NCBI GenBank assembly: GCA_937895935.1
Contig: CALBKX010000032.1
Coordinates: 1-28,587 of the forward strand
Reading direction: 5' to 3'
Length of the DNA: 28,587 bases
DNA from: an uncultured Clostridia bacterium
GTDB lineage: Bacteria > Bacillota > Clostridia > Christensenellales > UBA1242
Shown: piece after piece, positions 1-8,660 of the stretch
How positions within the stretch are numbered: position 1 is the stretch's first letter
How the letters are laid out: each line of letters opens with the position of its first letter
Notes under the pieces: generated by a model
The model's input: the letters and a program-made list of their open reading frames with translations, nothing else
What the model was told of the DNA's origin: nothing
The model's database searches: none
Translations under genes and position numbers: made by a program

Positions 1-17
1 CCTTAGGGGCTTTTTTT
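1..17 (+). terminator. Right half of a Rho-independent terminator (partial)
   Basis: The window opens with CCTTAGGGGC followed by seven T. This is what the 3' arm and U-tract of an intrinsic terminator look like. The matching 5' arm (expected GCCCCTAAGG) would lie before base 1, so the hairpin cannot be confirmed. It would end a plus-strand gene upstream that converges on the ABC-F gene. Confidence 0.4.
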
Positions 18-1644
18 ATTTATAATTGAGTTTGTTTTGATTATTTTTTTGAATTATTTCAAGTAATTTTCTATCATAATAAATCATTTTTCCATTTGGA
101 AGGATTAGCATTTTATTAATATTTAATTTTTCAACAAAATCAGGATTATGGGATACTAGGATTATAGTGCCATTGTATTCATTTAAATTGTTGGCTATAG
201 TATTTTGAGTATCAAAATCTAAATGGTTTGTGGGTTCATCCAAAATCATTAAATTCGATTTTTGCAAAGATAGTTTTGCAAAAGATAATCTGCATTTTTC
301 TCCTGGGGACAAAACGCTAATTCTTTTATCCAATTGATCTCCCCAAAACAAGTAACGACTTAGAACAGCTCTAATTTCCTTTTGAGTGTGCCCTATTTGT
401 TGAAAATATTCTAATATAGTTTTGTTAGTATGATTTATTTCATATTGTTCTTGATCATAATATGCAATTTTTGTTTTTGTCCCTAATGTTATGTCTCCTC
501 TTTGAGGTTTTAATTCTCTAACAATTAATTTTAAAAGGGTAGATTTTCCAACACCATTATTACCAGCGATTAAAATTCGTTCATGTGACGCAATGGACAA
601 ATTTATGTTTCTCAATAAAGGCGTTAAACCATACGAAAAATATAAATTTTGTATAGATAAAGGTGTTTTATTTTGATCTCCATCTGCGATTAATCGTATG
701 TTTGCAACTTTAGAATCCTCAATTCTTTCTACTTTATTTTGTCTAAGTATTTCTAGGGCTTTTTCTTTACTAAATGCCATTTTTTTTCTTTTTCCGCTTG
801 TGCCTTCAAGATTATTAATGATTCGTATTAATTTATTCTCTTCATTTTCTTGTTTTTTTACTAATCTTGAATTTGATAATTTTATTTCCTCATATATTTT
901 TTTAAAAGTTGTATAATTACCGTTAAACAGGGATATATTATGACTTTGTTTGTCTATATATAAAATTTTATCAACAATAGAATCTAAAAAATCATAATCG
1001 TGAGATATAATTAATATTTGCCCCTTATAGCTTTTTAAATATTCAATACACCATTCACGACTTTGTTTATCTAAATGGTTGGTTGGTTCATCAAGCAAAA
1101 GTGTAGTTGGCTTAGAATATAGAAGTTTAGCAAAAGCGATTTTACTTTTTTCACCACCAGATAAGGAAGAAAGTTTTAGATTTAATAATTCCTCACTAAT
1201 ATTCAAGCCTTTAATGATTTTTTCAACAATTGAATCAGCCTCGTATCTATCCCAAAAGTCTAGTAATGATGAAATTTTAGAATATTCACGCAATAAATTG
1301 TCAACGTTGTTATCATTTTGGGATAAGGCTTCTTCAATTGAATGTAATGTGGCTTCTAGTTGTTCAATAGGACGTCCAGATTTAATGAACTCAAGAACAG
1401 AAATGTTTGGGTTAATTTGATTAAAATCAATTGTTTGAGATAGATATCCTATATGAGAATTTTTATTTAAAATTATTTCACCAGAATCGGGAGATAATTG
1501 TTTGGTTATTAATTTAAATAAAGTTGTTTTACCTGCCCCATTGATTCCAATTAAACCAACTTTGCAATTATCATCTAATCGTAAATTGCAATTTTTAAAT
1601 ATTACTTGCGTCCCTAAACTTAAATTAAGATTCTGTATAATCAT
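16..1644 (-). CDS. ABC-F family ATPase (ribosome-associated, two nucleotide-binding domains)
   Basis: A 542-residue protein with two ABC ATPase domains and no membrane segments, the ABC-F layout. Domain 1 has Walker A GINGAGKTT (33-41), signature LSGGEKSK (161-168) and Walker B with DEPTNHLD (185-192). A charged, Lys/Glu-rich helical linker (about 240-320) corresponds to the tRNA-contacting arm. Domain 2 has GNNGVGKST (361-369), LSPGEK (445-450) and LDEPTNHLD (468-476). Both sites look ATP-competent. ABC-F proteins bind the ribosomal E site and act on stalled ribosomes; some confer resistance to antibiotics that target the ribosome. The short linker and lack of a C-terminal extension do not decide between a housekeeping factor (YdiF/YbiT-like) and a resistance protein. 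AAAGGT lies 7 bases before the ATG. The gene is divergent from the GlmU-like operon. Confidence 0.9.
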   Translation of the reverse strand: MIIQNLNLSLGTQVIFKNCNLRLDDNCKVGLIGINGAGKTTLFKLITKQLSPDSGEIILNKNSHIGYLSQTIDFNQINPNISVLEFIKSGRPIEQLEATLHSIEEALSQNDNNVDNLLREYSKISSLLDFWDRYEADSIVEKIIKGLNISEELLNLKLSSLSGGEKSKIAFAKLLYSKPTTLLLDEPTNHLDKQSREWCIEYLKSYKGQILIISHDYDFLDSIVDKILYIDKQSHNISLFNGNYTTFKKIYEEIKLSNSRLVKKQENEENKLIRIINNLEGTSGKRKKMAFSKEKALEILRQNKVERIEDSKVANIRLIADGDQNKTPLSIQNLYFSYGLTPLLRNINLSIASHERILIAGNNGVGKSTLLKLIVRELKPQRGDITLGTKTKIAYYDQEQYEINHTNKTILEYFQQIGHTQKEIRAVLSRYLFWGDQLDKRISVLSPGEKCRLSFAKLSLQKSNLMILDEPTNHLDFDTQNTIANNLNEYNGTIILVSHNPDFVEKLNINKMLILPNGKMIYYDRKLLEIIQKNNQNKLNYK

Positions 1645-1877
1645 AAATTTACCTTTTTATTTGTATAGTCAAAAGAAAAATTAAATATAACATAAAAACA
1701 TTATGAAAAGTGATATTTCGCCAAATGTTTAGTGATGAAATTAATAAAAGTAAAAACTCACTATGGACAATTTATCACACCCTAAAAGAAATATCAACCA
1801 TTTTTCACTACGTGTAAAAGTAAAATTGCCTTAAAGATAAACTAAATGCACCATAAAGCGAAAAATTAAACGCACAA
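1645..1877. other. Divergent intergenic region with dispersed AGTGA/TCACT motifs
   Basis: This is the gap between the ABC-F gene and the GlmU-like operon, with no credible ORF. AGTGA occurs at 1709 and 1731; the inverse TCACT occurs at 1758 and 1805, with a partial copy (TCAC) at 1775. An 8-base inverted pair, GATATTTC (1712-1719) and GAAATATC (1788-1795), lies over the same stretch. This may be an operator region, but short AT-rich matches also arise by chance. Confidence 0.25.
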
Positions 1878-1906
1878 TTGACTTTATTTATCAATATTGT
1901 TAAAAT
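1878..1906 (+). promoter_or_regulatory. SigA-type promoter of the glmU-like/pth/mfd operon
   Basis: TTGACT (1878-1883), a 17-base spacer, then TAAAAT (1901-1906). Transcription would begin about 7 bases downstream, almost exactly at the ATG at 1913, so the first gene may be translated from a leaderless mRNA. No ribosome binding site precedes 1913. Confidence 0.65.
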
Positions 1907-1912
1907 ATAAAT

Positions 1913-2653
1913 ATGGAAAATAAAGAAATACTTTTTATGGTGCTTTTGTATAAAAACGAAAATTTTCAGGTGAGAGCACCTTATGATTTAAATATTTTAG
2001 GTAAAAAAATGTGGCAATGGGTAGCAATGGCTGGTGAGGATTTTGATATAAAAACCACGCCTTGTACTTTTGATAGCGACATAGTTTCACTTGTCAAACC
2101 TTATGTAAAAAACCATAAAATTGTTTGTGTTTTTTATAGTGACACACCGCTAATAAATAAATCAAATATAGAGGAAATTTTAGATTATTTTAAATATCAT
2201 AACTTAAACGTTTTAAAACTTAAAAGAGGTTACATTTTTAATGCTGAGTATTTGCTTTCATGCAATAATGTTTTGGCAACAGAAAATAGATTGTTTGACG
2301 GAAAAGAATTTGAGGCTGTTGATAGTTATGAAGACGTTTATAATGTTACAAAAATTTTGCAAAATTTAATTTTAGATTATCATATTCAAAATGGTGTTCA
2401 AATTATTGACAAAAACACAACGTACATTGATGCGGATGTTGTAATTGAAAAAGGATGCAGGATTGAGCCTAACAACAACATAAAAGGCAACACTTATATT
2501 GGTGAAAATGTAATTTTAGAACCAAATAACACAATTATAGATAGCATTATTTCTAAAAATGGAATATTAAAAAATTCATATGTTTCAAATAGTAGAATTA
2601 GCGAAAATATTATAGTAGGTCCATTTGAAACAATTATAGATAAAAATGTTTAA
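1913..2653 (+). CDS. Shortened GlmU-like protein, catalytic motifs lost
   Basis: A 246-residue protein that resembles a condensed GlmU (usually about 450 residues). Residues 7-40 follow the start of the pyrophosphorylase domain; LGKKM (29-33) matches GlmU GKPM. The nucleotide loop AAGxGTRM, however, is replaced by unrelated residues around 13-21. YSDTPLIN (75-82) matches GlmU GDxPL, and KRGYIFN follows (104-110). Residues 160-246 are a left-handed beta-helix of hexapeptide repeats whose opening (GVQIID, TYIDADV, IKGNTYIG) follows the GlmU linker and first coils. The protein ends at VGPF, just before the acetyltransferase active-site region. It precedes pth and mfd, where many Firmicutes carry glmU, so it probably descends from glmU. 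Neither enzyme activity is expected, and its present role is unknown. M33 (2009) has an AGG upstream, but starting there would remove the conserved first strand. Confidence 0.7.
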   Translation: MENKEILFMVLLYKNENFQVRAPYDLNILGKKMWQWVAMAGEDFDIKTTPCTFDSDIVSLVKPYVKNHKIVCVFYSDTPLINKSNIEEILDYFKYHNLNVLKLKRGYIFNAEYLLSCNNVLATENRLFDGKEFEAVDSYEDVYNVTKILQNLILDYHIQNGVQIIDKNTTYIDADVVIEKGCRIEPNNNIKGNTYIGENVILEPNNTIIDSIISKNGILKNSYVSNSRISENIIVGPFETIIDKNV

Positions 2654-2665
2654 AAGGCAAGTAAT

Positions 2666-3196
2666 ATGAAAATTATAGCAGGTCTTGGTAATATAGACAG
2701 AAAATACAATAAAACATATCATAACATCGGCTTTAGGGCGGTTGACCGTTTTGCAGAAAAATTAGACTTACATTTTACTAAAACAATGTGTGATGCGATA
2801 GTGGCTGAAGGTTTTTTTAATGGTGAAAAAATTCTTTTAATTAAGCCAACCACTTATATGAACTTAAGTGGAATATCCATAAGAGAATTTTGTCAAAAAT
2901 TTAAACTTGAAACAAAAGATGTTTATGTTTTTGTTGACGATATAGATTTGCCATTGGGAAAAATTCGATACAGAGAATCTGGAAGTGGCGGAACGCATAA
3001 CGGCTTAAAAAGTATAGTCCGAGAAACAGATGAAAATTTTAAACGAATAAAAATTGGTGTGGGGCGTGATGAAAAATTTTCAGATCTTGCAGATTTTGTG
3101 GTGAGTCGTATACCAGAAGATAAACTAGAAATAATTGACAATGAAATTGAACAAGCGTGTGACCTTTTGATAGATAAATTAAAAGGCAATAATTAA
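2666..3196 (+). CDS. pth: Peptidyl-tRNA hydrolase
   Basis: A 176-residue protein, close to the usual length of bacterial Pth. It cleaves the ester bond of peptidyl-tRNA released from stalled ribosomes and recycles the tRNA. The opening GLGN (6-9) and TYHNIGF (17-23) carry the conserved Asn9 and catalytic His19 (E. coli Asn10/His20). KPTTYMNLSG contains the Asn that holds the substrate, followed by VDDIDLPLG with the conserved Asp, and the GSGGTHNGLKSI loop. All key residues are present. It starts 12 bases after the GlmU-like gene, with AAGGCA as ribosome binding site, and is followed after 17 bases by mfd. The pth-mfd pairing is typical of Firmicutes (spoVC-mfd in Bacillus subtilis). Confidence 0.96.
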   Translation: MKIIAGLGNIDRKYNKTYHNIGFRAVDRFAEKLDLHFTKTMCDAIVAEGFFNGEKILLIKPTTYMNLSGISIREFCQKFKLETKDVYVFVDDIDLPLGKIRYRESGSGGTHNGLKSIVRETDENFKRIKIGVGRDEKFSDLADFVVSRIPEDKLEIIDNEIEQACDLLIDKLKGNN

Positions 3197-3213
3197 TAAA
3201 AAGGAAATAAAAC

Positions 3214-6200
3214 TTGGAAATTTTAGATAAAGCACTTTCCAAAATAGGAATTATAAATAAAATTAGTGAGGCGATAAAAAGTGACCTCACTTTTTGTGTT
3301 GTAGGTGCATTTGTAGGTGAAAAAATTTTAAGTTTATATCAACTTTCTAAAAACAATAAAGTGGTTTTTGTTGCCCGTGACCAAATTGAATTGCTTGAAA
3401 TAAAAGATGGACTAAAAAGTTTAAATGTAAAGTTTGAAGAAATAATTACAGACTTAACTCCGCCAACTTTTTCAATAATTAAAGATAACAATTGGCAAAC
3501 TAACACTGTGTCAAGTTTATATAATTTCAAATATGAAAATACAAACATTCTTTTAGTTTCAAAACAGACATTAATATATAAATTTCATCAAAAATTAAAT
3601 AAAAATAATTATTTAAAATTAATTAAAAATCAAAAAATAAATATACAAGAAATTATTAATAATTTAATTGCAAATGGATATAAAAAGTGTCAAAAAATAG
3701 AGAAAATTGGCGATTTTTCAATTAAAGGTGATATTTTAGATATTTATTTAAATAATTATGAAAATCCAATTAAAATTGATATATTCGATGATGAAATAGA
3801 TAAAATTTATTCTTTTGATATATCAGAAATGCAAAAAATTGATGATTTAAATGAAATAATAATTTTTCCTAATAAATTATATAATTTTACAAAAGAGCAA
3901 GAAAGTGACTGCATTGAAAAATTAAAAAAAGCGGTGCTTAATTGTAATGCAACAGGTGATGCTCTTTTAAAAATCCATAACTTGGTAAATCAAATTTATA
4001 ATGGAATAAATGATGATATTATTGCAAATGATATTGATTTTGTTTTGCCTTTTTATGAAGAAGAATTATCTTTATTTAATCTTTTGCCTGACGCAAAATT
4101 CATTTTAAGTGAACCTAAAAAAATTTATGATGATTTAAATGATGAATATAAAAGTTTAGAGTCCAGTATTTTTGATTTTGCAGTAAATGGAGAACTTTTA
4201 AGTGAACATTCAAATTTTTATTTTTCTCCAACTGATGTGTTAAAATTTAAGCCAAACATTATTTTTTCAAATAATAATCAAAATCTTTTCAAAGTTGACA
4301 TTTCTGATTATGTAAGAACTATTGGGTTATGTAATTATGTTTTTGACTACAAAACACTTGTTAAGGATTTGTCTATTTACGAACAATCTCGTTATAAAGT
4401 GATAATGTTTGCAGGGAGTAATCAATCTAAAAAAACAATAGGAGAGTTTTTAACTAAAAACAACTTATTTTACACAGATGATATAAATTTAAACAGTGGC
4501 AAATTTCAACTAATTTTAAGAGAAGAAAACTTTCCTAAATCTTGCAGTTTTTTAGATGCTGGCATAATTATCATTGGAACTGATGATTTGGTTAAAAGAT
4601 CAATTAGTCAAGTAAAGAATATTACAAGTACTGCAAAAAAGAAAAGGGTTTTTTACTTGCCAAAGGTGGGCGACTATGTTGTTCATTCAACTCATGGGAT
4701 AGGAAAATGTGTTGCTTTATCAAAATTAAACCTAAATGGGACAGAAAAAGATTACTTTATAATCGAATATGCAAATGGTGATAAATTATATTTACCTAGC
4801 GAACAGGCCGATTTAATTTCAGCGTATTTGGGTGGAGATGCAAATCCAAAACTAAATAAAATTGGTGGCGAACAATTTGCAAAAATTAAAGCAAAGGTAA
4901 AGGAAAGTGTTAGCAAATTAGCAATAAATCTTTTGGAAATTTATGCAAAACGAGAAAAGAGTAAAGGTTTTATTTATTCAAAGGGTAATTATCTTTATGA
5001 TGAATTTGAAAAAGCCTTTCCTTATACTGAAACAGAAGACCAATTATCTGCAATTGAGGATATAAAAAAGGATATGGAAAGTCCAAGAATAATGGATAGA
5101 TTAATTTGCGGAGATGTTGGTTATGGCAAAACAGAGGTTGCATTAAGGGCAATATATAAAGCGGTGTTAGATTCTAAACAGGTTGCTTTTCTTTGTCCAA
5201 CAACTATCCTTTCTGAACAACATTACAACACAGCAAAAGAACGTTTTAAAAATTTTATGGTTAATGTGGAAGTGTTAAACAGATTTAAAACAAAAGAACA
5301 ACAAGCACAAATAATTAAAGATGTAAAACAGGGGAAGGTTGATGTTTTGATAGGCACACACAGACTTTTGTCAGAAGATGTTGGTTTTAAAGATTTAGGG
5401 CTTTTAGTTTTGGATGAAGAACAAAAATTTGGTGTTGGGGATAAAGAGAAAATAAAAAATTTGAAACAAAATATAGATGTTTTGACCCTTTCCGCAACTC
5501 CAATTCCAAGAACTTTAAATATGGCATTAACTGGAATTAGAGATATTTCAATAATTGAAACCCCTCCCAAAGAGAGAATAGCAGTTAAAACGTATGTTTG
5601 TGAAGAAAGTGATACTTTAATTTTAGAAGCGTGCAAGAGAGAAATTGCAAGGGGTGGACAAGTTTTGTTTGTTTACAACAGGGTTGAACATATTTTGGAG
5701 CAAGCAAATAGACTAAAAAGCCTTTTGCCAAATGCAAGAGTTGGAATTGCTCATGGACAAATGCCTGAAAAAATTTTAGAGCAGACCATTTTGAATTTGT
5801 ATAATGGCGAGTATGATATTTTGGTTGCCACAACTTTAATAGAGAGTGGTATTGATTTGCCATTGGCAAATACATTGATTGTTATTGATTCTGATAGATT
5901 AGGTCTTGGAGAAATGTATCAATTGAGAGGAAGGATAGGAAGAAGTGATAAGGTTGCATATGCATATTTCACTTACAACCCGACCAAAGCATTAACAAAC
6001 GATGCATATAGTAGACTTGATGCAATTTTAGAATATTCTGAACTTGGCAGTGGCTTTAAAATTGCTATGCGTGATTTAGAAATTAGAGGTGCAGGAAATA
6101 TTTTAGGTAAGGAGCAACACGGACATTTAGAAAAAGTCGGATATGATATGTATTGCAAATTACTTGAAGAGTCCATTAAAGAGTTAAAAGGTGAAAAAAT

Positions 6201-6654
6201 TAAAAACATTAAGCCTATAAAAATGGATATTGCAATTTCTGCCAATTTGCCTGAAGGTTATGTTCCAGAAGAAAATGAACGTATAAATTTATATTCAAGA
6301 ATAAGTACTATATCAAATGACGAAGAATATCAAAAAATTTACAAACAAATAGAAGATTCTTTTGGGGATTTGCCTAAAGAAGCGGTATCGCTTTTAAAAA
6401 TTGGCTTTTTAAAAAATCTTTGTGTCAGTTTGGGTGTAAAACGTGTTTTGATTAATGCGAGTTTTTGTAAAATTTATTTCTATAAAACTGAAGAAATTTT
6501 ACCTAAAAATATAGCAAATGAACTATCCAATAGCGTAAATGGGGTTTTATCTTTTGAAGATGGTCCAGTTATAACATTTGATATGGGGCTTGCAAGTGCA
6601 ATTCAAAAACTAGATTTTTTACTAGGATTTTGCAAAAATGCACTAAATCTATAA
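3214..6654 (+). CDS. mfd: Transcription-repair coupling factor Mfd
   Basis: An 1146-residue SF2 translocase, the normal length (E. coli 1148). Mfd pushes RNA polymerase off DNA lesions and recruits UvrA. The N-terminal region is UvrB-like, with a degenerate Walker A (GAFVGEK). The RNA-polymerase-interacting CarD-like domain starts near residue 482 (GDYVVHSTHGIGK). The motor follows: Walker A GDVGYGKTE (from about 633), DEEQ box LVLDEEQKFG (from about 731), LSATPIPRTLN (about 759) and motif VI GRIGRSD (906-912). The C-terminal D7 domain is present. The start is TTG at 3214, chosen because AAGGAA lies 7 bases upstream and no nearby ATG fits. It is the third gene of its operon. No terminator is evident after it. 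Confidence 0.97.
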   Translation: MEILDKALSKIGIINKISEAIKSDLTFCVVGAFVGEKILSLYQLSKNNKVVFVARDQIELLEIKDGLKSLNVKFEEIITDLTPPTFSIIKDNNWQTNTVSSLYNFKYENTNILLVSKQTLIYKFHQKLNKNNYLKLIKNQKINIQEIINNLIANGYKKCQKIEKIGDFSIKGDILDIYLNNYENPIKIDIFDDEIDKIYSFDISEMQKIDDLNEIIIFPNKLYNFTKEQESDCIEKLKKAVLNCNATGDALLKIHNLVNQIYNGINDDIIANDIDFVLPFYEEELSLFNLLPDAKFILSEPKKIYDDLNDEYKSLESSIFDFAVNGELLSEHSNFYFSPTDVLKFKPNIIFSNNNQNLFKVDISDYVRTIGLCNYVFDYKTLVKDLSIYEQSRYKVIMFAGSNQSKKTIGEFLTKNNLFYTDDINLNSGKFQLILREENFPKSCSFLDAGIIIIGTDDLVKRSISQVKNITSTAKKKRVFYLPKVGDYVVHSTHGIGKCVALSKLNLNGTEKDYFIIEYANGDKLYLPSEQADLISAYLGGDANPKLNKIGGEQFAKIKAKVKESVSKLAINLLEIYAKREKSKGFIYSKGNYLYDEFEKAFPYTETEDQLSAIEDIKKDMESPRIMDRLICGDVGYGKTEVALRAIYKAVLDSKQVAFLCPTTILSEQHYNTAKERFKNFMVNVEVLNRFKTKEQQAQIIKDVKQGKVDVLIGTHRLLSEDVGFKDLGLLVLDEEQKFGVGDKEKIKNLKQNIDVLTLSATPIPRTLNMALTGIRDISIIETPPKERIAVKTYVCEESDTLILEACKREIARGGQVLFVYNRVEHILEQANRLKSLLPNARVGIAHGQMPEKILEQTILNLYNGEYDILVATTLIESGIDLPLANTLIVIDSDRLGLGEMYQLRGRIGRSDKVAYAYFTYNPTKALTNDAYSRLDAILEYSELGSGFKIAMRDLEIRGAGNILGKEQHGHLEKVGYDMYCKLLEESIKELKGEKIKNIKPIKMDIAISANLPEGYVPEENERINLYSRISTISNDEEYQKIYKQIEDSFGDLPKEAVSLLKIGFLKNLCVSLGVKRVLINASFCKIYFYKTEEILPKNIANELSNSVNGVLSFEDGPVITFDMGLASAIQKLDFLLGFCKNALNL

Positions 6655-6678
6655 TAATAATTAAATGTTTAAAATTAA

Positions 6679-6707
6679 TTGCTTTTTTGTTGCTGATATT
6701 GTATAAT
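6679..6707 (+). promoter_or_regulatory. Promoter of the PrsA-like lipoprotein gene
   Basis: TTGCTT (6679-6684), a 17-base spacer and a perfect TATAAT (6702-6707). Transcription would begin near 6714, leaving a leader of about 80 bases before the GTG at 6795. Confidence 0.6.
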
Positions 6708-6734
6708 ATGAAAGTTAAATTGTATGTTTTAATA

Positions 6735-6755
6735 AATAATTGTCAAACAATTATT
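6735..6755 (+). promoter_or_regulatory. Inverted repeat in the leader of the lipoprotein gene
   Basis: AATAATTGT (6735-6743), loop CAA, and ACAATTATT (6747-6755) form a perfect 9-bp dyad about 20 bases after the inferred start of transcription. No U-tract follows, so it is not a terminator. It could be an operator or an mRNA hairpin. It is made mostly of A and T, so the structure would be weak. Confidence 0.3.
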
Positions 6756-6794
6756 AATAAACAACAATAATATTGCTTATCTAGGAGTAAAAAC

Positions 6795-8504
6795 GTGAAA
6801 AAAGGTTTAAAAATCGTATCATTATTTTTAGTGTTTTGTATGTCGTTTATGCTTGCAGGTTGCGACTTATTTACAAAAAACAATGCAAAATATTATAATC
6901 AAAATGTAATTACATTAAGTTATGGTGATGGCAGTAAAATTGAAATTTCAAGAAGTGATTTTATTACTGCTTATAGTAACTATGGTCAAACATTGGTTGA
7001 TTCTTATAATTACACAACTGAACAAGCGCAAAAAGCCACTGTTGATTCATTGGTTAATAGGGAAATATTACTTAAAGAAGCAAAAAAAGTAGCAAACACT
7101 CAGGCAGGAGCTTCTGTTAAATTAAAAGACGAAGATATTAAAAATCTTTATTATCAAACATATGAAGCAATGATTTCAAATGCAAGAGAGTATGAAGATG
7201 CAATAAGAGATGCTTGGGATATGCCCAAAGAAGATACTTCGTCAGAAGATTCTTCAACCGATGTAGTAGTTTATAAACCTTACGAGAAAAAAGCAAAACC
7301 TGTTTACGATGATGTGACTAAAACTTATAGAATAAAAGTTTTAGAAGACGAAAGTGAAACAACAGGAATTTCTTTTGAAAATATAGATGCAATTTACTCC
7401 GCTTTCATTGCTGAAACAAAAAACAATAAAGAAGATGCTTTTGCTAGAGAAGAATATAGAAGATATTTAGCATCTCTTCAATCAACTCAAAGAGTTTTAG
7501 GAACATCTTATAATGATGAACAATTAATTAAAAATGAAATAAAACGCATTTATGATAATTTGGAAGACAATAAATATATAACTAAATATCAAGAATATAA
7601 ACAAGACAACAATGGTTATTCTACAATTACAGTTAGTCAAGTTTTGGAAAAATATAAATCAATGATAAGCATATCTAAATATAAATATGATAATGATTTG
7701 GATTCTTATAATAGTGATATGTTATCAAAACGTGAAAATGTTAATTACTTTGTTAATGACGATTATTTTTATGTAGCACATATCTTAATTAAATTTAGTG
7801 ATGAACAACAAGAAGAATATGATTCTTTAAAAACAAAAAGTAATAATGGTCAAGGGGATATTATCTCTGCTGATGAATATGAAAGACAAAAAGCAAATCT
7901 TTATAGTAGTGTAAAAGCAAGCGTAAGAGATTTGGAAACTGGAGAAATAAAATCCGAAGATTCTGTGTCAGCAAAAAAAGTTTTGTCAGAAGTTAAAAAT
8001 GCTTTAAATGGTAAAAGCAATGAACAAAAAGATCAAGCATTTAGAGAATTAATGTATAAATACAATGAAGATTCTGGAATTATGAATGCCACTTATCCTT
8101 ATGTTATTGGTGAAAAAGAGAGCCAAAGCAAAATGGTTGAATCATTTACAAATGCGTCTAAAGAACTAAATGAAGCGGGCGTTTATGGTGCAGTATCTGA
8201 CCTTGTTAAAAGTGAATATGGACTTCATATAATTTACTATATGGGAAAATGTGAAAATCCTTTCTCATTCACTTCAGATGGTGAAATTAACTTAAGAGCA
8301 GATTATAAAATAAATGGAATGCCACAAAGTGATGTTTTAGTTTTAGATAACACTTATTTAAATAATCTTAACAATAAAACAATTTTTGATTTGGTTTATG
8401 AATCATTGTCAAGTGATAATTATAGTCAATTTGAAAGTATGAACTTAAACACAATGAAACAAACATATAAAATTGAAGTAACAGTGGCTGATAAATTAGT
8501 TTAA
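6795..8504 (+). CDS. Lipoprotein foldase, PrsA/SurA-like with parvulin domain
   Basis: A 569-residue secreted lipoprotein. The signal peptide ends in the lipobox LAGC, with Cys23 as the lipid-anchored residue. Residues 40-100 resemble the SurA/PrsA N-terminal helical domain (NREILLKEAKK). A parvulin-type peptidyl-prolyl isomerase region begins with VAHILIKF (His329) and ends with the typical SEYGLHIIYY (about 477). PrsA-type foldases help exported proteins fold outside the membrane. The protein is about twice the usual PrsA length, with an acidic stretch around 140-160 and an insertion of about 55 residues after the HILIKF strand, so isomerase activity is uncertain. The GTG start at 6795 is supported by AGGAG 7 bases upstream and by the signal peptide. 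It has its own promoter and terminator. Confidence 0.85.
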   Translation: MKKGLKIVSLFLVFCMSFMLAGCDLFTKNNAKYYNQNVITLSYGDGSKIEISRSDFITAYSNYGQTLVDSYNYTTEQAQKATVDSLVNREILLKEAKKVANTQAGASVKLKDEDIKNLYYQTYEAMISNAREYEDAIRDAWDMPKEDTSSEDSSTDVVVYKPYEKKAKPVYDDVTKTYRIKVLEDESETTGISFENIDAIYSAFIAETKNNKEDAFAREEYRRYLASLQSTQRVLGTSYNDEQLIKNEIKRIYDNLEDNKYITKYQEYKQDNNGYSTITVSQVLEKYKSMISISKYKYDNDLDSYNSDMLSKRENVNYFVNDDYFYVAHILIKFSDEQQEEYDSLKTKSNNGQGDIISADEYERQKANLYSSVKASVRDLETGEIKSEDSVSAKKVLSEVKNALNGKSNEQKDQAFRELMYKYNEDSGIMNATYPYVIGEKESQSKMVESFTNASKELNEAGVYGAVSDLVKSEYGLHIIYYMGKCENPFSFTSDGEINLRADYKINGMPQSDVLVLDNTYLNNLNNKTIFDLVYESLSSDNYSQFESMNLNTMKQTYKIEVTVADKLV

Positions 8505-8523
8505 GCTAGAAAATTTGTTTAAG

Positions 8524-8563
8524 AAAAAAGTCTAAGCTATCGTATTTTAGTTTAGACTTTTTT
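8524..8563 (+). terminator. Rho-independent terminator after the lipoprotein gene
   Basis: AAAAAAGTCTAA (8524-8535) pairs perfectly with TTAGACTTTTTT (8552-8563) across a 16-base loop. The stem carries its own T-run, and the A-run on the other side would let it act in both directions. Confidence 0.85.
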
Positions 8564-8622
8564 GATACTTAAAAAAATACTTTACAGAATAAAACTTTAC
8601 AAATATACTTTACATATAAAGA

Positions 8623-8651
8623 TTGCAAAGTATTTTTTTTTGTGTTATTAT
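8623..8651 (+). promoter_or_regulatory. Promoter of the flippase-like gene
   Basis: TTGCAA (8623-8628), a 17-base spacer and TATTAT (8646-8651). Transcription would begin about 3 bases before the ATG at 8661, leaving almost no leader and no room for a ribosome binding site. Confidence 0.5.
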
Positions 8652-8660
8652 GAGAATGAT

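Noticed and set aside
5223..5636. 137-residue minus-strand frame inside mfd
   Set aside because: It lies wholly within conserved Mfd motor motifs in another frame, has no ribosome binding site, and its sequence looks like the complement of the coding strand.
8562..8660. N-terminal extension of the flippase-like gene to a TTG at 8562
   Set aside because: The TTG lies in the right arm of the terminator after the lipoprotein gene and upstream of the promoter at 8623-8651. The added residues also show no resemblance to the family.
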